A stretch of 64,000 nucleotides of DNA from Molossus alvarezi (taxonomy: Eukaryota; Chordata; Mammalia; Chiroptera; Molossidae): positions 46,940,810 to 47,004,809 of the forward strand of contig CM073888.1 of assembly GCA_037176705.1 (NCBI GenBank). Reading direction: 5' to 3'. The notes beneath the pieces were generated by a model. That model did no database searches and was not told the DNA's origin. It saw only the letters and a list, made by a program, of their open reading frames with translations. Position numbers and translations under genes: made by a program. Every line of letters starts with the position of its first letter. Positions within the stretch are counted from its first letter, which is position 1. Positions 57,013 to 64,000 of the stretch are shown here, piece after piece.

Positions 57013-57055
57013 AAAAAAAAAAAAAAAAAAAGAAAGAAAGAAAAAGAAAAGAAAA
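57013..57055. repeat. A-rich simple repeat
   Basis: About 19 A residues followed by AGAA-type units, inside the Tigger2-like element, where an A-rich piece of the consensus seems to have expanded. Confidence 0.85.
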
Positions 57056-57089
57056 TTCACGCGCCATCTCGGCAGGTACTCCTACGGGC

Positions 57090-58340
57090 GTGAAAAGCGT
57101 GCACTTTCTGCGAAATGCCCTTTTATCTCATACTGAGCACGCGGCTTTTATGTGGGTGCAGAATTGCCGTAAGAAAGGCATCCCTGTAAACTCTAAGATG
57201 ATTCAAGGAAAAGTGAAGTCATTACATGTCAACTTACAGCAAAATAAAGGTGAAAGATCGAAAGCTGGAGAATGTAATGCCAGCAAAGAACAGATAACAG
57301 GAAGAGCTTCTGCCAACCAACAGGCAGCAGATGAGTTCCCAAACACGATTAAGAACATCACTGAGAAGAAGGGGTATCTGTCGGGGTAAGTTTTTAACGC
57401 AGACCAAAGTGCCCTGGAAAAACAAATTCCGCATCAGACATTTACTAGTAAGGTAGAAAAGTGAGCACCTGGTATTAAGGCAGGAGAAGCTAGGCAAACT
57501 CTGTTTTGAGCAAATGCCCTCCAGTTTATGCTCAGGACTGTTCTTAACCATAAAGCTGCCAACCCTCAAACCTTGAAGGAAAAAGACAAACAGCAGCTGC
57601 CAGCCTTTTGGTTGTACAACAAGAAGGCCTGAACAATGAGAACCCTTTTCCTAGATTGGTCCCATTGACGAATTGTCCCTGACATCAGGAAGTAACTTGC
57701 TAGTAAGACATTGAGTTTTAAAGTTTTTTTGGACAATGCCCCTGGCCACCCAGAACTCGATCATTTTAACAGTGGAGGCATCTAAGGGATCTACTTACCC
57801 CCAAACACAGTTTCTAATTCAGCCTCTAGATCAGGAGGTCATGAGGACCTTTGAGGCTCATTAGATGTGATCCTCTATGTACAGGATTGTCCGTGTTATG
57901 GAAGAGAAACCCTGACGGAGAGAACACCATGAAAATGTGAAGGATCACACCAGTGAAGGTGCCATCGTTGTTACAGAGAAAGCTAGGAGAGCTAGTTCCT
58001 GCTGGAGAAAACTGTATCCAGATGTTGTGCATGACTTCAAGGGACTTACAACAGAGCCCATCAAGGAAATCATAAAAGAGACTGTGAATATAGCAAATGG
58101 GGGGGGGGGGTGTGAAGGGCGTTCAGATACGAATCTTGGCGAAATTCAAGAGCTAACAGACACCCACCGGAGGGATCAGCAGAAGACAACGTGATGGAGA
58201 TGAGTGCTCCTGCACCAGCGCAGGTGATGAGGAAGAAGACATAGGAGAAGCAGGACCAGAAAACAAACGGGCACTAGACAACCTGGCAGAAGGGTTCCAG
58301 TTATTCAAGACAGCTCTGACCTCCTAAACCACGTGGACCT
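57090..58340 (+). pseudogene. Tigger2-like transposase relic (pogo/CENP-B related)
   Basis: A decayed DDE/D-type transposase related to CENP-B and jerky proteins. The 99-codon segment at 57090-57389 holds part of the helix-turn-helix (CENPB-type) DNA-binding region. In the same frame after the stop, FNADQSAL carries the first catalytic Asp (57402-57404), and FLDNAPGHPEL the second (57732-57734). The third, in QPLDQ (57829-57831), is in the +1 frame, so a frameshift lies between. Several stops interrupt it. An acidic-like tail follows to about 58200. It cannot make an active enzyme. Confidence 0.87.
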
Positions 58341-58936
58341 TTCCAGGATCTGAACATGGAAACTAAAGCAAACCAAAGAAGGATTGGTACCATACAGAAA
58401 CAGGTTTGGAGAAATGAAAAGGCAAAGCAGTCAGACAGAAATTATGATTCATTTCTGCACTCATACTGAGTGCCTGCCTCTCCTGCCTCCCCTTCCTCCT
58501 CCTCCTCAGCCTACTCAACAGAAAGATGATGAGTATGAAGACCTTTATGAGGATCCACTTCCACTTAATGAAGAGCAAATCATCATCATGCCATATAAAC
58601 TTACCTGTTGTGTATGTGTGTCTTAGTGTGAAAATCTAGTAACCGTATGGCAAGAACTTGGTGAGACTTTTTGTGTCATCATCATCACTGCCTAAGTATT
58701 CATCGTGTAGAACATCATGTGCGAGGCATGTACTGAAGGGAACTGCCTATCCTTACAAAGGCATGAGGTGAGTGATATTTAATGTAAAATGATAATGTGC
58801 TCGTTTTCTTTTGTATACTGTTTTACACCTTTGGTGTCAAAGAATTATATTACTATATGGCATGCCTCTGTCTCTTGTAATTGGAGAAAGTGTGTATTAA
58901 ACTATCATCACAGGTAAGTGTGCTTGTTTTTTGTTT

Positions 58937-58992
58937 TTAAATCCTCACCCAAGGACATGCTTAGAGAGAGTAAGGGAGGGAGAGAGGGAAAG

Positions 58993-59049
<57 letters not shown>

Positions 59050-59182
59050 GAATGGTTGCCTTCTATACACGCCCAGCCCAGGGATGGAACCTGAAACCCA
59101 GGCATGAGCCCTAACCAGAAATCAAACTGTCACCCTTTCGGTGTTGGAACCATGCTCAACCAACTGAGCCCCTCTGACCAGG
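58937..59182 (-). mobile_element. Ves SINE, composite, inside Tigger2
   Basis: Left 'aatcctcacccaaggacatg' is the A-type tail; the body ('gcccagcccagggatggaac', 'cagaaatcaaactgtcaccc') is B-like; right 'gagcccctctgaccaggct' is a decayed head. A (GA)n block at about 59001-59052 lies in its CT-rich part. Among the older Ves copies. Confidence 0.88.
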
Positions 59183-59525
59183 CTGTTGTTGTTTTTTAAT
59201 GTAACAATGTTTCCAATCGTGTATTATGAATATGACTATAATACTACATGCCATAAAATTTTTATAACAGTTCATTAGTGTATAAGCTACGCTACCATGA
59301 AGCACTCATATCTATTCCACTACGCGACCACAAAGCAATCATATTGCTGCTTCTTCGTTTCCATTCATGTAGGTGCTGACAGAACACTGGTTCATCCTAT
59401 CCACAGACAATGTAAACTTACGATATCAACAAATGCAGGATGGTACTGTAAGTGTCTGTCCTCTTCCTTATGTTTTTTTAATAATATTTTCTTTTTTGCT
59501 TTAAGAATACAGAATGTAATAAACA

Positions 59526-59650
59526 CAGGGGTGGGAAAAAGCAGATTTATAGTTTTGAGTACATGACAGAATTTATTCTTGTATTATTATTTATTAATGA
59601 CTGTATTATTTTCCATATGAACAACTGTAAACCTTCTTTGCCCACCCCTG
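59526..59650. mobile_element. Palindromic mariner-type MITE, copy 3
   Basis: Left 'caggggtgggaaaaagcaga' and right 'ctttgcccacccctg' termini, 125 bp, arms complementary through 'atttattcttgtattatta'. TA follows the right end, CA precedes the left. Same family as 13182-13300 and 39110-39233; it sits within Tigger2. Confidence 0.87.
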
Positions 59651-59819
59651 TATAACACACAAGGTATGTGTTAATCAACTGTGTATATTATCCCTGAGGC
59701 TTCTGATCAACAGTAGGCTGTTAGTAGTTAAGTTTTGGGGGAGTGAAAAGTTATATGTGGATTTTCAACTGTGTGGGGGTTGGCAGCCTAACCTCTGAGT
59801 TGTTCAAGGGTCAGCTGTA

Positions 59820-60466
59820 GCTAAGCTGATTATTTCTCTCCACCTCCAAGTAATTGCTTAAAAATGCAAATCTACTGAAAACCCTTCATTAGTATCTCAG
59901 TGTCCTCAGCAAAAGAACAAGATTGTTTACAAGGCCCCACCAGACCCTGCCCTGCTGAGCCTCAAATTCCAGTGACCCTGACCTTCTCTTAGATCTTTTC
60001 ATTAGTGTTTTTTTTTTTTTTTTATTGCTGACACTATTACAGATGTCCCTCATTTTGCCCCCTTTGCCCACCTCCACCCAGCCCCAGCCCTGACCACCCC
60101 CCCCCCGCCCCGGCCTTCACCACACTGTTGTCTGTGTCCATGGGCTATGCACATAAGGTCTTTAGCTAATCTCCTTTTAGTTCTCTCAATATGCCAAGTT
60201 CTCGTCCTTCTGCGGGACTTCAGACAAGCTGTCCCTCTGAGGGCCTATTTGCCCCTCAAACCATCGCAATCTTCTATCTCCTTTTTTTCTGTTTTAATAT
60301 TTCGGGGCCCAGTTTACACGTCATTTTCTCTGGAGGCCTTACTTACCACCCAGCCTAAATTTGGTTCTCTCCGTTATCTCCTTCATAGCACCCGGCACTA
60401 CAGAAATTTGAAATGACATATTCATTGATGTATTCAAAAATGTAACATCAACATTATCCACCAGGC
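59820..60466 (+). mobile_element. L2 3' region, sense, right of Tigger2
   Basis: 'gcttaaaaatgcaaatctac', 'tgaaaacccttcattagtat', 'aaggccccaccagaccctgc' and, after an L1 insertion, 'aatatgccaagttctcgtcc' and 'cttcatagcacccggcacta' continue the L2 3' region. Together with 55030-56333 and 60690-60804 it makes one collinear element. Confidence 0.8.
60008..60165 (-). mobile_element. LINE-1 3' UTR fragment, inserted in L2
   Basis: Poly-T, then 'ttacagatgtccctcatttt', a C-rich block (about 60085-60112) and 'tgttgtctgtgtccatgggc' with 'tatgcacataag' match the antisense L1 3' UTR at 42874-43040. Strongly 5' truncated. Confidence 0.83.
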
Positions 60467-60685
60467 TAGGGGTCAGCAAAATTTTTCCGAGAAGAGCCAG
60501 AAAGTAAATATTTTAGGTTTTACGGAGCACAGGGTCTGTGTTGCATCCATCCTTTGCCACCTTAACACAAAAGCAGCCATAGACAATATGTAACAAAATG
60601 AATGTTGCTGTGTCCTAAAAAAAAACTTTGCAAAAACAGGCAGTGGACTGGATTTGAAGTAAAAGCTTTAGTTTGCAGACTGCTG
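60467..60685. mobile_element. hAT-Charlie MITE (MER3-like), inserted in L2
   Basis: 'taggggtcagcaaaattttt', 'aaagtaaatattttaggttt', 'aaagcagccatagacaatat' and 'gtttgcagactgctg' follow a common non-autonomous hAT element from end to end. The MER number is recalled, not verified. Target duplication is not clear. Confidence 0.78.
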
Positions 60686-60689
60686 CTCT

Positions 60690-60804
60690 AGAGTATAATT
60701 TCCAGGGAGGAAGGGACAAGATTGTTTTACTCTCATCACTGTATCTCTGCTGTCTACTAAGGGCCTGACATATAGTAGTTGCACAATAAATAGTCATTGA
60801 GTGG
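60690..60804 (+). mobile_element. L2 3' terminus
   Basis: 'ccagggaggaagggacaaga', 'gggcctgacatatagtagtt' and 'gcacaataaatagtcattga' form the last part of the nested L2. Confidence 0.8.
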
Positions 60805-61057
60805 CCCTGGCCGGTTTAGCTCAGCAGTTAGAGCATCGGCCCGTGGACCAGAGAGACCCGGGTTTCATTCCCGCTAAGGGCACATACCTTGGTTGCAGTT
60901 TGTCCCCGGCCCCGGTTGGGGTTGTGCGGGTGGCAACCAGTCGATGTGTCTCTCTCATATCGATGTTTCTCTCTCTCTCTTCCTCCCTCTCTCCCTCCTG
61001 CTCTATCTGAAGATAAATGCAAAAGTGTCCTTGGGTGAGGATAAAAAAAAAAAAAAG
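60805..61057 (+). mobile_element. Ves SINE, A-type, full length
   Basis: 'ccctggccggtttagctcag' head, A-type core, tail 'tccttgggtgagga' plus 14 A residues. Perfect 14-bp target-site duplication tagtcattgagtgg at 60791-60804 and 61058-61071. Very young copy at the end of the L2. Confidence 0.96.
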
Positions 61058-61071
61058 TAGTCATTGAGTGG

Positions 61072-61499
61072 ACACAATCTGAAAGACTATCATAATAAAA
61101 TTTGATCCATGTAGCTCTCAGATCAATAAGTACAAGTTATAGAAGAGAAGATTTGAATTCAATGTAAAAAAAATATATATATATATATATACACACCAAT
61201 TACCAAATAGATTAGCTAAAATAATGGATGTGAAAATATTCTATAAACTACACAGTGTATGTTGTTATCATTAAGAATTACAGTTGACCAAAAACATATA
61301 TATTATAGGCTACTTTCTGAGGCCGGGGGGTCCCTGACTGCTTGAGGAGAGCCTGAAGACACATCTGTCAGTGCTCCAAGACTTCTGCGCTGGTAGGCAG
61401 GAGGCTGGACCAGGGCCTCTGAGATGCCTTCCAATTCAAAGTTTCTCCATCACCTGGGACCTGCCCATTAAGAGCAATAACATGCCTCCCAAATCCCTA
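61072..61499. other. Unique DNA with a (TA)n run
   Basis: A (TA)n run of about eleven units lies at 61168-61191. Otherwise no gene or repeat named. Confidence 0.45.
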
Positions 61500-61670
61500 C
61501 CTTGTGAAAAGAACTCGATGTGCCATGAGTCATTTAATTCTTGAAACAACTCTTCAAGTTTAAATGACATTATCCTCATGTTGCAGACAGAGAGCCAAGA
61601 GCCAGAGATATTAAGGTAAAGGGTAGATCCAGGATCAGGACGCAGACAGGACTGAGACTGCTCTTCTCAC
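61500..61670 (-). mobile_element. MIR, antisense
   Basis: 'gatgtgccatgagtcattta', 'attcttgaaacaactcttca', 'acattatcctcatgttgcag' and 'agtagatccaggatcagga'-like end follow the antisense MIR. Confidence 0.72.
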
Positions 61671-64000
61671 GCACCCCACCACCTCGCCAGCCACACCAGT
61701 CTTTGCTCGAGCATCCCACACAGGTGCCCAAATTTGCAGACAATCCCTAGCATGCAGTTCCTCGCATGTCCCTATATTCAGGGTGGAAAGATAAGCCCCC
61801 TCAAAAAGCAGTTTGCATCCCATTCCTTACAGGGCTCTCTAAAGGAATGATGAAAAAATGTGTGAATTGAAACAGTCATTTTTGAAAACAATTTTCCTTT
61901 GAAATATGCTGAATAAATATAACAGCTCTGTAAACAGAAAATAATTTATGTCTAAGAGAAACATTTTCAGCTTTGTGAGAAAACCTATTCTTTTTCAATC
62001 TATATTTCATTGAAGGGAAAACAGGTAGCTAATGTATTAGGTAATATTATAAATGCCTACATCACATAATTTGTCTAACATTTGTTGGGGAAAGAAAATA
62101 CCAGCTGCAGCACCGAATAAATATTGTTTTTTCTGATTTCCAAAGAGATAATAGTTTTTATTTCCATATGCAAATGCTTAGATAAAAATGGGCAATTTTT
62201 ATTTCAGAAGGAGGTCAAAAGTTAATCTGGTGTTTAAGTTGAGCAATAGGATTACAAATGCTCTTTATTATCTTCAAATTGCTTATCTATCTTTTCTACA
62301 TTTTAAATGATAAACATATATTATTTGTGTAATAAAATGGTCAAAACAATCTGGTTAAGTTATATATTTCTTAATATTTTCTCGGCAATTTACAGACCAA
62401 ATCCTTTCTGAATACTCAGTCTACCCACTGCTCGGTTATTTGGCCTCATATACCTGGGACACAAATGAGAATTATGAAGAAAGCAAAAGAGGCCTCCGAA
62501 CAGCCCAAATAGATGTGACAAATCCCATATTCATGCACATTCACTACAGGAGGGCTCTCTGAGCCCTTATTATTTCTCAGGGAGTGCTAATGAACCTAGA
62601 TAGCTGGTTGCCAAATCTCTTACAGAGCTGGGAAACCAAATACGAAGGGATATGCAGCAGGCAACACAGTCACCCCCAACGGGCATTCTATCCACCCTCC
62701 AAGGTGCCCCAGCCATTCTGTCTGGGTGGGACTGAGTCCCACCTCCAGGGATATTCTCTGATAACCAGAGTAATACTGTACTTTTTTTCATACTCAGGAG
62801 TTTGTCCAGTCAGCACAAAGCTCAGAATTTCTGCTAACCATTCTGGGCAAAGGTGCTCTTCTTTTCTGATAGCAAACCATGCAAGGTGTAAAACCTGAAA
62901 ATATCGCAATCATGTTTCACCAGGATGCAGACCAACCCGAGGACAACCTTACCCATGGAGCCAAGCAAAGTAAGTCAGACCTCTGATCAATCCACAAAAG
63001 AAGCCAACGTAGCCTCTGAGACTTTCAGTTACTTAAGCCAATAAATATAAAACATCTATAATGTTTAATTAAGGTAGTTTGTACTGGATTCTGTGTTAGC
63101 CCTAACAATCTTGGTTTTCCCTGGAGAGTCACAATTTACAGCTATTATCCCAATATAACTATTAACAGAGTTCCCTTTCACTTCCCAAAGTACTCCAGTT
63201 TGAATCATCAATAATATGGGCACCAAATAATAACTGATGTAGGGGAAAATGAGGGTATCAGGCATTAGGAAAGGCCAAAACATTCCCAGTGACCCGTGGA
63301 AGCATTAAAAAATAAGAAGGCACAGAACATGCATTTTAAAAGGAGACAAAATTCCGCAGCAGTCTGGGGTCATTTGATGTAGAAGCAAATCCTCCTGTAT
63401 ATATTGATAGCCCGAGATGCTATCACACTAAAGCAGCATTTCCCCCAAAAGCTGCAAAGACTCTCTTCAGAACTATAAGAAATGTATCACAAAGGGGGTT
63501 CTCTGGTCCGTTATACATAAAATACACGTGAACATGGCAAAGGTTCTGAGTACTCCTAAAAAGAGTATTTAATTTTGTTTACCCAGTATTTACCCAATTT
63601 ATTTGATCACAGAGAATTGTTTCTCTAAGATGCCTATTAATATGCAGCAGATAACTCTTCTGCTGACACCAATTTGGGAAAAGCCACAGTCACTAATTAA
63701 TGACTGAGTCATCAAAAAAAAATCATCAAATTATATTTAGTGTTTTGGGTTTGAAGTGCTGAGAAGTAGTTAATATATTTCGGAAAGATTTCCTTACAAA
63801 GGGTTAACATTTTTAAGTGTGAAATCATTAAATAAATGAAAAATGAAACCCCGGCCCTCTTAGTGATTGAGAGTGGTGAATAACACAGTCTCTGCTTCAT
63901 AACATGGCACCTTCTAGATGCCGTGGCTTTTTGTAGGGAACAGGTCCTGTTATCCAGGAGAGAAAAAAAGCTAGGAGAACGCACACACATACACATCAAT
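61671..64000. other. Unique non-coding DNA, AT-rich
   Basis: About 2.3 kb without a gene or named repeat. The AT-rich part at about 61830-62390 contains an octamer motif ATGCAAAT (62168-62175). Short frames up to 104 codons have no recognisable product. Confidence 0.4.

Larger units (their letters stand above)
56334..59817 (+). mobile_element. Tigger2-like (pogo-type) DNA transposon, end to end
   Basis: Left terminus 'cagctggcctgtgaacaaca' and right terminus 'gttgttcaagggtcagctg' are imperfect inverted repeats of the Tigger2/MER2 type. TA follows the right end (59818-59819); CA precedes the left end where TA is expected. The transposase relic lies in the first half. Length is about 3.5 kb against about 2.7 kb expected; an inserted SINE (58937-59182), a mariner-type MITE (59526-59650) and simple-repeat growth (57013-57055) explain roughly half or more of the excess. 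Confidence 0.88.

Overview
This is a gene-poor stretch of a mammalian nuclear genome, most likely from a vesper bat (Vespertilionidae) or a close relative. The main evidence is about nineteen Ves-type tRNA-derived SINEs, a bat-specific family, many with clear target-site duplications. DNA transposons agree with this: three copies of a small palindromic mariner-type element and one SPIN-type hAT element, a family known in vesper bats. No host protein-coding exon, tRNA, rRNA, CRISPR array or operon could be supported. The short open frames are chance frames or relics of LINE-1, L2 and Tigger elements. The window reads as intergenic DNA or the inside of a very long intron.

Layout. 1-1.4 kb: Ves SINEs and a LINE-1 3' end. 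2.8-7.2 kb: SINEs in an antisense L2 (3.3-4.6 kb), then a second antisense L2. 7.4-9.7 kb: an old antisense LINE-1 interrupted by a compound microsatellite and a younger LINE-1 tail. 10.5-16 kb: L2, MER5A, a mariner-type element, MIR, MaLR-type LTR and Ves SINEs. 17-21.3 kb: antisense L1M sequence with a decayed endonuclease region and two SINEs. 21.4-33 kb: L2, L3/CR1, hAT, MIR, MaLR and SPIN elements separated by unique DNA. 34.2-34.9 kb: a MIR hit twice at the same point by Ves SINEs. 35-40.6 kb: MaLR, L2 and MIR pieces plus unique blocks, one with a perfect CRE palindrome. 41-44.1 kb: an old sense L1M split by a much younger antisense L1 whose ORF2 C-terminus is still open. 44.4-54.5 kb: a palindromic fossil, MaLR, MIR, microsatellites and SINEs. 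55-61 kb: a nested L2 carrying a Tigger2-like element from end to end, which itself carries a SINE and a mariner-type element. 61-64 kb: mostly unique AT-rich DNA.

The elements do not form a pathway. What they share is a readable order of insertion: old L2, L3, MIR and L1M; then MER5A, Tigger2 and MaLR; then SPIN, mariner-type elements, young L1 and the Ves SINEs. I found no convincing new biological system. The best items for follow-up are the SPIN copy, the double SINE insertion at one target, the nested 55-61 kb block, the young L1, the Ves 3' hairpin and a few unique blocks that could be regulatory. Family names come from recalled consensus sequences, not from a database search.
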